From positions 57,930,289-57,994,288 of the forward strand of contig NC_080043.1 of assembly GCF_012489685.1 (NCBI RefSeq): a stretch of 64,000 nucleotides of DNA, in the 5' to 3' direction. Of this stretch, positions 50,159 through 62,879 are shown piece by piece. The position numbers were made by a program, and so were the translations under genes. The first letter of the stretch is position 1; each line of letters opens with the position of its first letter. The stretch is from Lotus japonicus. Lineage: Eukaryota > Streptophyta > Magnoliopsida > Fabales > Fabaceae. Below the pieces are notes generated by a model. The model was not told the origin of the DNA. It did no database searches and saw only the letters and a program-made list of their open reading frames with translations.

Positions 50159-50572
50159 TAAGAGCATCTCCAATGTTAGTTCTCATTTCTTAGTTCTTAG
50201 CACTATTCATGTGGGCTCGTACTGTCACATGTGCTTAAACAACTCTTTGTAGATTTTGCTCCAACCATGAGTTCTTAGTTCTTAACACTATTTATCAGGT
50301 CCCACAATACCATTATATTAATATTTTTTATTTTCATATAATTTTGATTTAAATTTAAATGCTAATTTAACATACTTAAATTAAATGAATGAGAGAGAGA
50401 AAATTAATTTTTAATGCTAAGAACTAAAAAAGTAAAACTTCTTATATAAGAACCTAGTTCTTATTTTTAAGAACTAAGAACTCCACATCATCTCCTCCAG
50501 TGGTTAAGAACTCAGTTCTTAGTTCTTACCTCAAAAATAAGAACTAAGAACTTTGCATTGTAGATGCTCTAA
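50159..50572. mobile_element. PIF/Harbinger (Tourist-like) MITE, copy 1
   Basis: 408 bp (50,162-50,569), flanked by TAA on both sides. The terminal repeat GAGCATCTCCAATG is mirrored by CATTGTAGATGCTC. The interior has many GTTCTTAGTTCTTAG motifs. The TAA target and GAGCATC-type ends are diagnostic. Confidence 0.9.
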
Positions 50573-50790
50573 TAAAACAATGAAAAATCCGATCATAAGA
50601 ATAGTATCTTTGTATATTTTTGATAAATCAAAATTTATTGAATTGGAAGTACAAGGGATACTTTTTTTTTGTACATCGAAAAATAGTACAAGGGCTACTT
50701 TAATACAATATAAATATAAATGTACAAAATAGACCTGATTCAAGTATAATTGCCACACTACAATAGTAATAGTTTAACCTCACAAACATA

Positions 50791-51220
50791 TAAGAGCATC
50801 TCCAATGCTAGTTCTTATTTCTTAGTTCTTACTACTATTCATGTGGGCCCCTGCTGCCACATGTGCTTAAGCAACTCTATGTAAATTTTGCTCCAACCAT
50901 GAGTTCTTAGTTCTTAGTTCTTAGCACTATTCATTTGGTCCCACAATATCATTATAGTAGTAATATTTTTTACTTTCATATAATTTTGATTTAAATTTAA
51001 ATGCTAATTCAATACCTAAATTAAATCAATTGATGAATGAGAGAGAAAAAATTAACTTTTCATGCTAAGAACTCAAAAAGTAAAACATCTTATATAAGAA
51101 CCTAGTTCTTATTTTTAAAAACTAAGAACTCCACGTCATCTCCTCCAACGGTTAAGAACCCAGTTCTTAGTTCTTAACTCAAAAATAAGAACTAAGAACC
51201 TTGCATTGGAGATGCTCTAA
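50791..51220. mobile_element. PIF/Harbinger (Tourist-like) MITE, copy 2
   Basis: 424 bp (50,794-51,217), same family and orientation as the copy 225 bp to its left. The termini GAGCATCTCCAATG and CATTGGAGATGCTC are perfect, with TAA on both sides. Confidence 0.9.
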
Positions 51221-51324
51221 GAAACCCTACAATTTCAACCCATCCGCAAGACCATAGACATCATTAAGGGTTTGATTTATTTTCACAATTGAAAGTACTA
51301 AGAGAAGTGTTAACAAAAGAAATT

Positions 51325-51480
51325 AACACTGGTAAAAGTATTGAGTTATATTAAAACTTTAGATTCTTTTCCAAATGTATATATTGTATATAAAATTTTA
51401 TTAACAATCCATGTAACGATTACTACTGGTGAAAGAAGTTTTTCAAAATTAAAATTGCTTAAATCATATCTAGGTGTTGG
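51325..51480 (+). pseudogene. hAT transposase C-terminal (dimerisation) fragment
   Basis: The short frame reads LDSFPNVYIVYKILLTIHVT and GERSFSKLKLLKSYLG, the C-terminal dimerisation motif of plant TTF-type zinc-finger hAT transposases. The rest of the protein is absent, so this is a relic. Confidence 0.75.
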
Positions 51481-51499
51481 CCTAGAATTTTACCCTAAG

Positions 51500-52527
51500 A
51501 AAAAAGCCAAAGGGAATGATTGTCGAAATTAGCCATGTCGAAAACTGATAGTGAGAAGTTGAAAAATGGCTGAGTGTGGAGTCAGCATATCATCGACAAG
51601 AAGAAAATGTCGACTTGCTGAGAAGTTGACCATGCCAGCGGGGATAGTATATCGACAAACAAAAGCTAAGAGGATCAATCGAGCTTTAACCAACAGTTAC
51701 CATCAACAACATAACTGACCAAGGACGTGGGGCATGGAGAACGTGGCCACTACAAGACAAACCAATAAAGCCATGATCAGAACGTGGGCAGCTTCTAGAA
51801 GGCAACAGTTGAAGGAGCGACCTATAAAGAGAATAATCACAAAGTTCAAGGGGGTTCGCAAATTAACAATCAGAAAACACTTATGTGCTTTAAAATCTGA
51901 ATCACTGAGACGCAACGAGCCCTTGATGTTTGCCACTGAGTATGTGTTTGCTTGAACCAACAATGTTTTTATGTTTGTGTTTTCATTTTGTAATCACTAT
52001 CTTGTACTTTCTAATTCAGATAATGAAGTTGGTTTCTCAGTTATTAGTTTTTGTGTTTCTGCACTTTTGTTTCAAGCAATCCATCTAACCAAAATTGTCC
52101 TCAATTTCTTACTTTTAAGTTTGTTTGTTTCACTTTTGATACCGTTTTCATTAAAGAACTTGAAATCAACTTGATTTTTCAGTTTAAAAACTTGGAGTAT
52201 TTGTTTACCAAAAACCTCTGTAAACTCTAAGGTATAACAATGTTGCAAGATAGATTAAATGAGTTAACTGCAAAATGTTAGAATTGTTTGTTTATAAGAC
52301 TATGATAAATAATTTCGCATCTAAAAATTGATAGGGGGCGGCTATTAAGTCTCTTTAAGATTATTATCTAAAAATGGTACTTTAACATTTTCGCCTTAAG
52401 CATCAAAATGTCTATACACGCCTCTATCCACACCAACTAAGAATAACATGGGTTGAGAAAAAATGACGCAATTGCCGCTAAGTAGATCAACTAGCGTGTA
52501 ATTGAGTTTAGGTTTTGGATTTGCGTA
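51500..52527. other. Unclassified repeat-like sequence
   Basis: From about 51,519 a TGTCGAAATTAGCC start and a TATA-like CCTATAAAGAG at about 51,822 resemble an LTR promoter. I found no partner LTR, PBS or coding sequence. The remainder to 52,527 is AT-rich and featureless. Confidence 0.25.
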
Positions 52528-52860
52528 TGTTCCGGCCAAGAACATAGAAAGAAGGTATAGTACCTAGAGTGGAAGGATTGCAATGAGAGAATCTAGAGAG
52601 AGAGAGAGAGAGAGAGAGTGTGTAACCGCTTAGAGAGAGAGAGTGTAATTGAATTTCAAGTTTGTTATTTGTCAAATGAGCTAAAAGTCCCTTACAATTG
52701 CTAGCCGCCCCCTATTTATAGGCTAGGAGTTAGGCCTGGCGCCCCTAACTGTCTTCAGTGGGCCGGTTGGGCCTCTTGGGGGAGGCCCAATTCGCTGGCT
52801 CGCGTGTCGCCCTGAGGCAAGCATCCCTGGGCGTGGGCCCTAGGGGTCTCGCCCGGTCCA
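52528..52860 (-). repeat. 3' LTR of Tat element 2
   Basis: 333 bp. On the minus strand it starts TGGACCGGGCGAG and ends GGCCGGAACA. It is related to the element 1 LTR in its ends, TATA box (CCTATAAATAGGGGG) and CT-rich R region. It includes a (GA)n tract at about 52,591-52,618. Confidence 0.85.
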
Positions 52861-53423
52861 CAAGTCCACAAGACACCGAGCTCGAAGCATGAGAGCTAAG
52901 AGTGTCTTTAAAAACAGGGGCGACAATCATGGAAAAACTAACTAATGTCAAGGCCTAGTGATCAAGAATAATTGCCAACATGGCATAGTAGGTAAAGCTA
53001 AACTTTGATTTTCTTAACGGGCCCCTCTGAACTCACGAGTCTACAAGTAGGCTTGTGGCAACAGTGCTTGGCTCGCTCGCCAAGCTGCAGGTGTGCTCGC
53101 CGCGAATCATGGTGACTTGACGCGCGTGGGCCACACGTAATATGCTGAGGAAATGCAAAGGTCAGCGAATCTGCAGAATCTCAACCGCTGTCCCCGAAAC
53201 GTCCCCTCAAATCATGATAAAGCCTGCTAATTTGAATTCAAACCAATCAGCTTCAGCCGTTGTGACTCCCTATTTAATGCGCCATTCCTACTCCCCCATA
53301 ATCCCTCAAATGCAATCATTCTCCTGCCACCATGGTGCACGATTCTCCACCTTCCCCTCACGTTCATCAGCAACTATTCTCAAAATTCTTACACGCGTCT
53401 CCCCTCAATAGTCACCCCCTTCC

Positions 53424-53430
53424 TATAAAG
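53424..53430 (+). promoter_or_regulatory. TATA-like box for the accessory gene of element 2
   Basis: TATAAAG lies 204 bp before the ATG at 53,628. A donor-like CTG|GTGAGT follows at 53,558. Both match the arrangement in element 1. Confidence 0.45.
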
Positions 53431-53627
53431 ATTCTATTACCTCACCCTTCGCTTCTTTTGCAACCTCAACTCCTAGCCACCCTCTTTGCACACAAAATCC
53501 CCTCGAAAAACTGCTGCTCCGGCATCGACAACGCTCCTCTAGCTGCCCCTCTTTCTGGTGAGTTTCTAGAACCTCAAAGTTGCTTTCGTTTCTTCCATTT
53601 TACCCAAGACCTTTCGCCTTTCCCCCC

Positions 53628-55630
53628 ATGGCATCAGGACGCCGAACCAAGAACTCCTATCGCGGCGTTACCGTCTGCACTCCTCTGTGGTACGTTCCTC
53701 CGGTCGACCTTCCCCCTCCTGGGGGAGTCCCTCTTGACACAAAAGATATTGTTACTTGGCTTCGCCGCCCTTATAACGACGCGAGCAACTTTCATTTTTT
53801 CTATATGTACGAGTACATGTTCACCAGTTTGGGGATCAGGCTCCCATTCTCTCCCTTCATTTGCTTCATGTTGCGCGACATCAACGTCGCCCCGTCCCAA
53901 CTTCATCCCAACAGTTGGGCCTTCCTGCGATGCTTCGAGATTCTTTGTGATGCAATCCAGCGAGAGCCAGAGCCCTCCCATTTCTTTTATTTTTATGGCG
54001 TGGCCACCCAACCATCCCCACCACGCGACTGGGTCTCTCTGGAGGCCAGGCCCAACCGCCAGCGCTTCAACCCCCTTTGGACCACTATCACAGATGATCT
54101 TGCCCGTAGGTACTTCAAAATCGTGGTGTCTCACGAATATCCTGAAGTTTTTACTTCAAGGGACGGTACCGCCCGCTTCCCATTTTACTGGACCAAAGAA
54201 ACATCCCGAATAGCCGACCCGCCCGAGAGCTCTTTGACCAACGAAGACAAGATTGTCATCAGCTTCCTGGCTAACCTTCCTATCCTAGACTGCGTTCGTG
54301 TGATCGATAAAGCTAGGGTTTCACTAACCCCCGCATACTTAGGTCTCCTGACCTTCCTCTAATTCGTTCCTTGTCCCTTGCTCATTTCATGCCCCCTATA
54401 TTTTTACTGACTTTCCTTCGTTGTCCTTTGAACCAGGGAAATTGAATTTTACCAGTGCAAACCTCTTGGCTGCCTTTGAGAAGAAGAAAAATGTCCCATT
54501 CCCTCCTCAAGTCAACTTGAAGGGCGACAAGACACCCTCCCCGTCCAATTTGGAGGGTGAGGACAGGAAACGAGCGCCCCAGAGCCTCGGCGAAGAGGTC
54601 TCCCAACCGCCTCTCAAGAAGAAACTCGACTCGGTCGCCGGTTCTCCTTCTGGCGGCAAGGACGTTAATTCTTTCGTCTGGCGTATAGGGCGAGCTCGCC
54701 AATAGAGCTCCCCCTGGAGTCGACTCTACCACCACCTCGCTCTTTCAGACTGCCCCTGGTGGAAATGTTGCCCCGTCGCTTGCCGGGCAAACCTCAAAGC
54801 CCTCCACTGGTTCGACGCTGCCGCCGCCTCCAGGTCACATGCCACTTCAATCCTCGGTCTTCGGGAATCCTGGGATGCCCCTTACCCTCTCCTTCACGCC
54901 GGCCCAAGCCGAGAAGACGGATGAAGTGATTCAAAGGCAAGGTTTGGACAGAGTGTCCGAGGGCGCTCTGGGGACACTGCTCCATGCTTTTCATCGCTAC
55001 AAGTGGGCCGCCAGAGATTCTGAAGCTTTGAGGAAAGAGGTGATTCGCCTTCGTGCCCTTAACTCCAAATTCATTGAAGAGCGCAAGGTGCTCCTGGCTC
55101 AGCTAGCCTCCCAAGAAACCGCCTCCTCCGAAAAGTTGGCGGAACAAACCAAACGCTCCGAGGTCAGCTTGGAGTTCTGAGACAAAAAGATCTTGGAACT
55201 GGGGAACACGGAGAAATTCAAACAGGAAGCGCAACTGGAGTCTGATACAAAAAAGGATTTTCTTGCCTCCAAAGACCAAACCATTTCTTCCATGGGTGCG
55301 GAACTTGAGACCCTCCGTGCATAAATGGTTAAGAAGGAGGAGGCTTTGGTTGCAGCAAGAGCCCAAGCCCGATCTGACGCGGAGGCCCTTGAAAAGAAGT
55401 TAAGATCAGATGCGGCTGCAACTGCTGTTTTCGAACGCGGTCGCGACTTCTTTCTTGCCAAAACCCAAATTCAACGCCTCCACTCCCAGTTAGACCTTAG
55501 CCCAATGGGGGCGTTCAAGAAGGTCACCCCCGCCGGATTGTTTGGTCCCGAGGATCCTCCGGGTTTTGTAGCCGAGCATTTCCTGAATGATGAAGACATA
55601 GAACAGGAAAAAATCGTTAATAATACTTAA
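53628..55630 (+). pseudogene. Accessory gene of Tat element 2, antisense to pol, decayed
   Basis: Same architecture as the antisense gene of element 1. Exon 1 (53,628-54,342) has the conserved FYMYEYMFTSLGIRLPFSPF and LHPNSWAFLRCFEILC motifs. A phase-1 intron of 94 bp (54,343-54,436, GTCTCC...AACCAG) interrupts it at the equivalent codon. Exon 2 begins with the matching LNFTSANLL motif and holds a coiled coil and a conserved tail (RGRDFFLAKTQ, DPPGF). It is broken by a stop at 54,703 with a frame change before 54,839, and by in-frame stops at 55,178 and 55,321. Conservation of gene structure in a diverged element shows the gene is a standing part of this family. Confidence 0.8.
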
Positions 55631-56220
55631 AATGATTGTCTAATAATTGTGCCCCTTTCTGTCAACTCCTGTAACTTTGTTTATATTTGTTCTAATGAGA
55701 ATAGTTGTTTTGAGCGCCTTTGTTCTCCCTTTGCTTTTCGTCTCGCCATGTTTCGCTTTGGTGTTTGTTTTTCGGTATAAGTCTGAATTACGTTTAACAA
55801 CCTTGAGAGTGTGCTTGGTATAACTAGGACTTTTGCTCAGTTTTGGAACTGAGGCTTTGTTCACACGCTTTTCCTGTAAGATCAGGTGTGGCCTTGCCAA
55901 TTGTGCTTGGCGAGGACTTACAGTGGCTCGGGTCCCAATGGCCATGTGGGTTGCCCGAGGCTTAGCCTAGTTTGGAGTGCTCGCCCATATTTCGGGGAGA
56001 CTTTCGCTCGCCCATATTTCGGGGAGGCTTTTAGGATAAGAAGCTTATCCGCACACGTCGCCAAAGGGTGGCAACGGTCGCGCCGGACTTTCCGGAGCGA
56101 TCCCCAGACATCAAGGTCGTGTTGAGATCGCCACCTTCAGGGAATTTTTCCAACCGGGCGACTGTTTCAATTCGGTTGAGAGTTAGGAGTATTGCTGAGA
56201 ATATCCTTTTGTATTTGATT
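55631..56220. other. Spacer of Tat element 2
   Basis: No gene seen. It contains a duplicated CTCGCCCATATTTCGGGGAG at about 55,980 and 56,008. On the minus strand it is followed upstream by the post-pol block. Confidence 0.5.
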
Positions 56221-56229
56221 GTAAAAGAG

Positions 56230-56287
56230 ATTTTACATTTATTGAGGGATGTCTCATTAAAAAACTCCTGTGATGGAGAAAAAGAGT
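56230..56287 (-). terminator. Conserved post-pol block with poly(A) signal, element 2
   Basis: On the minus strand ACTCTTTTTCTCC-ATCACA-GGAG is followed by TTTTTTAATGAGAC and AATAAA (56,243-56,238). The block matches that of element 1, with a changed loop between CTCC and GGAG. Confidence 0.5.
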
Positions 56288-56379
56288 ACATCTTTATTTT
56301 TGACCTATTTCTTCTCCTCCTCGCCGCGTCACTGCTCCTGCCATAGGCCCACCTTGCTTTTCCAGTAGTCACCCCTCCC

Positions 56380-56876
56380 AGTTAAGGCACCACGCCTAGC
56401 ACTTCATCCTTTAGCCCCGACGTGCTCGCCACCCACTCATCGCCCCTGGGAGGCCGGTCGCCCTGCTCAACTACCCTATAATAGAAAGAGGGCCTGCCTA
56501 GGCTGTTCTCCAGCCTGACGCACCGGGCCGCCTTTGTCCGTCTCAAATTTGCAGCTCACGGTGGTTTCCAACACTCCAACTTCCTCTTTCCCTTTTTCCT
56601 ACAACGTCGTGCCTGGCACCGCTCTTCCTCAGTCTTCAGCTTGCCTTGAGAATGATCGAATTTTCCAAATTTCCTTTGAATCGCACCCTGTAGCGCTGGC
56701 TCTTCCTCTCCACCTTCCTCTAGCTGTGTTGGCTTGTTGAACCTGGGCAGCCTCCAGAGTGCTGCGTCTCTTTGACTCCAATTGAAGAGGTCAAAATTGT
56801 CTCCTACTAACCTTTCCAAGCGCCTTTCCTGATCAGTTGTGAGCCTTGGCTCAATCGCCAACATGCCCCTGCTAGA
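56380..56876 (-). pseudogene. Remnant of pol, element 2 (RT to integrase deleted)
   Basis: It reads LTTDQERRLERLVGDNFDLF, equivalent to the short stretch just upstream of reverse transcriptase in element 1. After NWSQRD, homology to RT stops. There is no YVDD, RNase H or integrase in the remaining sequence before the post-pol block, so roughly 3 kb is missing. Confidence 0.7.
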
Positions 56877-59800
56877 TGTAAGACCCAAGATTTTAAGCTT
56901 AGGATCAGTGGAAGAGATTTCCATTTACGATTAGGGTTGATGTATTGTGAAGGGAAACCTGAACTAGAGTTTACCAAATGAAATAAATTTATGAAGGAGA
57001 AAGTTCAGGAAAAGTCAAAGGATTACATCATGATCGATAAAAGTTATAGTACGATCGTTATACGCTTAACCTAGGTCAGAAACCCTAGTATATAGCTAAT
57101 TTTCACTTTTAGGCACGATGGAAGTTAATTCCAAAAATCTTCAGAGAAATTTTAGAACTTCTCTTTTTCCATATATCAAAATCGTTTCGAGGCGAAACTC
57201 TAGGATCTACGAACGTCCGATTCCAATCATCGGAAGTTTGCCGAAACCGAATCCCTGGTATTTCAAAACCCTAGAATTTCTCGACAATGAAGACTTTTTC
57301 TATTCAGAGCTTCAAATGAATATTCCACACGCGTGCACCCATTTCTCTTGATGATTTCAATCTTTCTTCCGAAGGAAGTTTTCCATTCCGACATCCGATG
57401 CAAAAAGCAACTTATCGGGTAAAATAGTTTTATACCGACTATGCTTTAGTTGCCAAAAATACAAAGAGACCTCATTTTAGTTTTGGAATTCTTTCGCCAA
57501 AACATATCTATTAATTCACGGAGTATGACGCCGGAAAAATCAGATTCGCGAAACTTTCATTTTCCCGCGAATTTCCAACCTTTATATATAGCAAAGAAAG
57601 GAAGAAAAACTCAAATTTTCCTCCATTTTCTTCATCAAGGCCGCGAGTTCTACAAGGGAGGGAGAAGAGAAGATTTTCTTCATCATTTGCTTGATCGTCG
57701 GTCAATCAGTTGCTACTTCAAGGCTTCGAGGTATAGTCGCTAATCCTTACCTCTGATCGCTTTTTCCATAGCTTTTCTGTAGAGTTTTCTGAGCGGATAG
57801 TTTATGGGTTTTTGAAAAACTATCCTGAATCTTTCATTTATGATTCTAAACCTCTTCCTTATGCGCCCAAGATCACTTCTGCCGGATTAGATTTTCCGTT
57901 ATGTCGCCGGAATTCCGCCGGAATCAATTTTAGCCTTAAATACCCATTTTTGGAGTTTTTGAGGTAAAGCTTCAACCTTTAGGCTAAAAACTATCGCCTT
58001 AGCTTAGTGTTAGTAGGATTAGTTGTCATAAACGTCGTTAGTAACGTCCCTGCAAAATTTGGTTTTTGGGATTTCAGTTTTGAAATTTCTAAGTTAAAAA
58101 TCATGACCAAAATACCCCTGCGACAGTTTTTGATCCGATAATTTTTCCGAGTTCAGAATACCCTTAGTTACGGCTAATGAAAGCATAGGAACCAAGTTTG
58201 ATCGAAGAAAAATCGAGCCCCACAATTGTGAAAAGTGGCCGAGCCCTATAGAGGAGGAGGGGGAAAATTCGTTTTCCGAAAACTTGTCCTTCCGCGCTAG
58301 ATTATCGTACCTCGGAGTATGAACTACTTGTGTAACCTTAGTGAGCATTGATAGCTTAGTTTCCGATAGATTTTGATAGAATTCTGTGGTTTTACTTTAA
58401 AGGTTCTTTTGAAGAATTTCCTGAAGATCAAGGAGCTCATTGTGAAGGAACGTTTGAGGAGAACGCTGGAATAACTAGAGGTAAGGGCAACTTACCTTAC
58501 TAGCTAATGCTTTAGGTGTCGACGCATTCGACTTGATTTACTGTTTATGCACTTGTTTGTGTATGATTGGGAAAATGTTTTCTGAGGCTTCGGCTGACAA
58601 TGTAGATGATGCATCTACTACTATGTTTTTGAGATTGACTTACATGCTATGTGCTATGTGGGTAATCTAGGAGGTGTGGTGCATGATTTATATGCTAAGT
58701 GCTACGTGTTTAGTCTGAGATGTATTGTTATATGACATGTTTGATGACGGTGATGATTTAAACTATGTCTTGTACTCATATCTGTGATTCTGAGTAGTGA
58801 GAATAACGGGCAGGTCATGCCGATTTTATTTTGAGAGTTTTGAGAAAGTTCGATAGGATGAATGAGATTCGGGCCTTGTTATGGTTTTTCATGGATCGAG
58901 ACATTCTCTGGAGTCATTTGGGATTTGGAGATCCCGGGAACTTATAAGATTCGCGATAAGATTAAAAGGATATTATTTTGTAAAGAAAACTCATAAGACA
59001 TTAAACAACCTCTAAATCTTCAAATAATGATAATAAACTCGAAAGGAAGCTTGGGATGAAGATCTTAGTTTTGGAAAACGAGAAGTGTCGTCGGATCCAA
59101 GTGTTGAGGAAGTTGAGAAGTAGTGAGTAGGTTGATGCTCTTGTGCTGTTGTAGCAGCTGTGTTGTTGGGCTATCCGGGGGATAAGTCCGGGAAATTGAT
59201 AGTTTCCGAGTATGTTGATACTCTTGCTCGTTGAGCAGTTTTGACCATCGGATGGAGATGAGTCGGATGATTTGGAGATCATCATGAGATAATGTTTATG
59301 CCTTCGGGTACAGTTTATGCCTTCGGGTACAGTTTATGCCTTCGGGTACAGTTTATGCCTTCGGGTAATTCGGACATCGACGGGGGATATGATCGACCGT
59401 GAGGTTAGGATCGACCTGTTGATTGTCGGGCATAGCGGAGGGAAAAGTCGACCCGCAGGGTTAGGACTGATCCGGCTATGTCAAGGTTGTAAGTGACACT
59501 CGGGAGTTATGGTCGACACAATGCCAGTGTTAGGACCGACTCAAACGTGCCCAGCCTACTATTTCCGGAATCGTCGAGATTGACGTTGCATTGACATATC
59601 ATGCACTCTAATTATATTCGTTGGGGATTTGGATGAGTAGATGTTGATAAATATCGTATGTGCTTTGATGATTGAATTGTACTAGAGTGTTGATAACATG
59701 CTATGTTTAAACCTTAGGGTCTTATATGTATATATATGACATATATATATATCTATACCCCTTATACTTTACCTGTTGTCTTGTATTCTCTATACTATAT

Positions 59801-60354
59801 TCCGTAAGTTGACCCTTGCGCGTGCTACCTGTGTTTGGGGGGCTATGTATGCCTTTTTTGTCAGATGTCGTTGGTGGATTCTTCCGTGATTCCTCGTCGT
59901 TCGGGGAAGACCCGGAGCGAAATGACTACTATTGAGCCTTCGACGTGGACCCGGACTTCATGCATGACCAGACGGGAGTCGATGATGGAAGTATGGGGGA
60001 TGGGTGATTAGAGTCTATTAAGGTTGGGTGTTAGTGTCCTAGCTCTGACTTATTCTTATTTTTGAGGGCTTGTGTTGCTGACACTTGACCTAACATTTTG
60101 GGATTGTACATTTTGCCTACGGGCGTTACACTTTTCTACTTTCCGTCATTGGAGGTTACTCGTGACGAGGTCGCTATTTACAGCGGGGGATGCTATATAT
60201 ATTGTATATTAGTTCTGTTGCCTTTCGCATTTGGGTTTTATTTAATTCAGTCTTGTCTTAGTTATTATCAAAAAAAAAATATTTACGTTTTTCCGCATTA
60301 AGTTTACTTTTGGTTACTAAAGTGACGCCACCGAAATCGGGGTGTTACACTAGA
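56872..60354 (+). mobile_element. Nested solo LTR (3.47 kb, chromovirus/Tekay-like)
   Basis: It spans 56,877-60,349, starts TGTAAGACCC and ends GGGGTGTTACA. The 5-bp duplication CTAGA is at 56,872-56,876 and 60,350-60,354. The end GCCACCGAAATCGGGGTGTT is typical of long Tekay-type legume LTRs, by my recollection. A TATA box (TATATATA, 57,583-57,590) lies about 700 bp in. No second LTR or internal coding region follows, so recombination has left a single LTR. Confidence 0.85.
59294..59369. repeat. 19-bp tandem repeat, four copies
   Basis: GTTTATGCCTTCGGGTACA starts at 59,294, 59,313, 59,332 and 59,351. The last copy is imperfect. It lies inside the solo LTR. Confidence 0.95.
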
Positions 60355-62755
60355 TTTGTTCATTTCCAGGTTCTCCCATCGCTCCTCAGCATGAGCATCG
60401 GTAAATTGCCCATCTTCCCCCGTCCTTTGACCTGCCCTTTCCTGACTTCGGCTCCTTCTTGGCCCCCCACACCTTTCATTAATCCATCGTCCCTGTCTTC
60501 TCACGCCACTTTGACCTTGGCCCTGTAAGCCCTGCTGGCCTTGACCACCTTCCAAGACCTCGATCTCGTGACATCTGTGCCCAGCACCAGCTCCCTTCTT
60601 CCCATACAAGCTCAAGCAATTATTGTAGCATTCCCTCGCCCGCCGTTGATCCACCGCAATCTTTCCAACTTTTCCGCAGGTCAATCGGTACTTTACCGCC
60701 AGTTGAGCCATTGATATCACCGCACAGAGGCGATTCAGCGTGTTCCAACCAATGATGACATTGTACGACGCCACTACCTGCAAAACCAGATATCTTACGC
60801 GCAAAAGCTTTGCGATCTCATCCACACCAAAGACTGTGTCCAAATCCAAGTAGCCACGCACCCACACCTGTTCCCCCGAGAAGCCTACCAAAGTCCCAAA
60901 GTATGGCATCAGGTCTTTATCTATCAACCCCAACTGGTCAAACGCATCGCCATAGATGATATCCGCAGAACTACCCTGATCTAAGAGCACTCTTCGCACG
61001 TTGAAACTATTAATCCTCACCATTACCACCACGAGATCGTCCTTATGTGTTTTAATCCCTTCAAAGTCTGCCGAAGATATCACTATGTCCGGGTGCTGAA
61101 AACCAAATGGAGTTGAAAACTCTTGTACTGAACTCACCGCCCTCACATGCCTGCGCCTTGCTGACGGCGTGTCGCTACCTCTGCTGAAACCCCCCCGCAA
61201 TTGTATTGATCGTCCCAACCGGCGGCTCGAGACCCTTGTTGAAGGTTTCTTCAGCTCCTTTCTTCCTCGTCGCCAATGTCTCCTTCTTGTCCGCTGTTGG
61301 TGTCTGCCGACAGCCATCCCGCCTGCGATCATTCTTCTGGCGGCTTTCCTGTTGGCGCTCGCCCCGACAGCGGTCAATCCTTTGCGAGCATCCCACCCAG
61401 ATCAGCCTCTCGATCTCGCCTTTTAACGTAAAACAGTCACTGGTGTCATGGCCCACCGAGCGATGATACTCGCACCACTTAGTTCTGTCTACCGCCTCTC
61501 GTGGAGGATTAACGTCTTTCTCGCCTTCTTCAACTGCATGTGTTGCCTTTACTTCCCGGAGTAGTTATGTTAATTCCACGTTCATGTCTTCTCTAAGCCT
61601 TTCGCGCCGGCGAGGGTCAGTTTGTTGCCATGGGTGGCGACGTTCGAAGTTTTCTTTCTTCGGATAGGGCTGCTCTTTCGCAAACTTCTCCGGTTGCTTG
61701 AATTTCTTATCCCTTCTCTTACTGCTTTCTCCCTTCTCCCGACCTTGCTTTCTTGCCGGCGACACATCCCTTTGTCCGCCATCTTTTTCCACTTTTTCAC
61801 GTCTCCTTTTGAACGCGTCGTCCTCCTCATCCAGGATGTAGGTATTCGCCTAGGCGCGGACTTCCGCCATCGAACGAAATGGCTTCCGTCTTAGCTTGCT
61901 GTTCATCTTTCCCGGTAACAGTCCATTCTTGAAGGCACGCGCACAGGCTTGCGGCTCCAACTCCTCAATCTTGACAGATGCGGCGTTGTACCACTTCACG
62001 TATTGCTTCAAAGTTTCTCGTTCTAATTGGTGAACATTGTACAGATCATCAATTGTGACCTGCTTGATCTTGCTTGCAGAGAACTGAACGAGGAATTTCG
62101 ACGAGAAATCGCGGAATTTCGCAATGGATCACCGAGGAAAAGTTGTGAACCAAGCCATCGTTGTGCCTTTAAACGTCGACGGGAACATCCTGCATTTCAC
62201 CGCATCAGAAGCTGCGCTTATCACCATCTTTGTGTTGAAGTAAAGCAGATGATCCTTCAGATCGGTCTTTCCGCTATACGTCTCCAGGACAAGATTCTTC
62301 ATGTTATCACGTATGGCTACCTCTCTTACCGCCGCCGAGAATGACTCAAACTCCGCCACAGCCTCTGCTTCCCGCTCTCCTTCATCTTGCTGCTCATGGC
62401 GATAGTAATCTAACTGCTACTACACGTAATCATTCTGCTGTCGTATGTTTTCAACGTTGCGGATCAAACGTCTCCAATCCCTGTGAGTGATCGGAGCTTT
62501 GGGTAACGACGATTCACCTCCTGAGACCTTCGACAAGCGTGCTGGAGATCCTTGTTGTGAAGGTAAGGACAGTGGAGAAGGTAATGGTGGCGTCGAAGAA
62601 GGAGGAGGAGGAGGTGGTGGTGGCGGAGGAGGAGTCGGTTGCTCAGGTTGCTTGCGATGAACTTCCTCACGACGCGACCTTCCCCTCACGCGACGCGGTG
62701 GTGATACGCGCCTCTGATCCAGCATTTCGCTGCGGCGACGACGGCGAGTCTCCAT
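60355..62755 (-). pseudogene. Gag-protease region of Tat element 2, frame-broken
   Basis: Reading leftward: gag start (METRRRRRSEM at 62,755), a Pro-run linker, the gag core (MKNLVLETYSGKTDLKDHLL, about 62,290), a Lys/Arg-rich region, the knuckle remnant (GHDTSDCFTLKGEIERL) and a protease with intact DQGSSADIIYGDAF (about 60,960). The frame is broken several times, including stops at about 62,129 and 61,565 and a frame change at a homopolymer run near 61,190. No functional polyprotein is possible. Confidence 0.85.
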
Positions 62756-62879
62756 CGAATTTCAACCACAAATCAGAAATTCAACGGAAAACACGAAAAT
62801 CAGAGAAAATTGCCCAGGATTTTGAACTTCTCTCAACCAAAATCACAATCCACGTAGTCCGGGAATCGAAATCTACCGT

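Noticed and set aside
51744..51756. CACTACAAG, a possible CACTA left end
   Set aside because: It has the motif but no subterminal repeats, and it lies right of the CACTA right end at 48,434, so it cannot pair with it.
51519..52340. LTR of another retrotransposon
   Set aside because: A TATA-like motif and TG start are suggestive, but there is no second LTR, PBS, PPT or target duplication.
53332..54213. 293-codon frame overlapping exon 1 of the accessory gene
   Set aside because: It is an alternative frame of the conserved exon. The frame starting at 53,628 carries the motifs shared with element 1.
59294..59369. CRISPR-like array
   Set aside because: Four directly adjacent 19-bp copies without spacers, inside a plant LTR: a plain tandem repeat.
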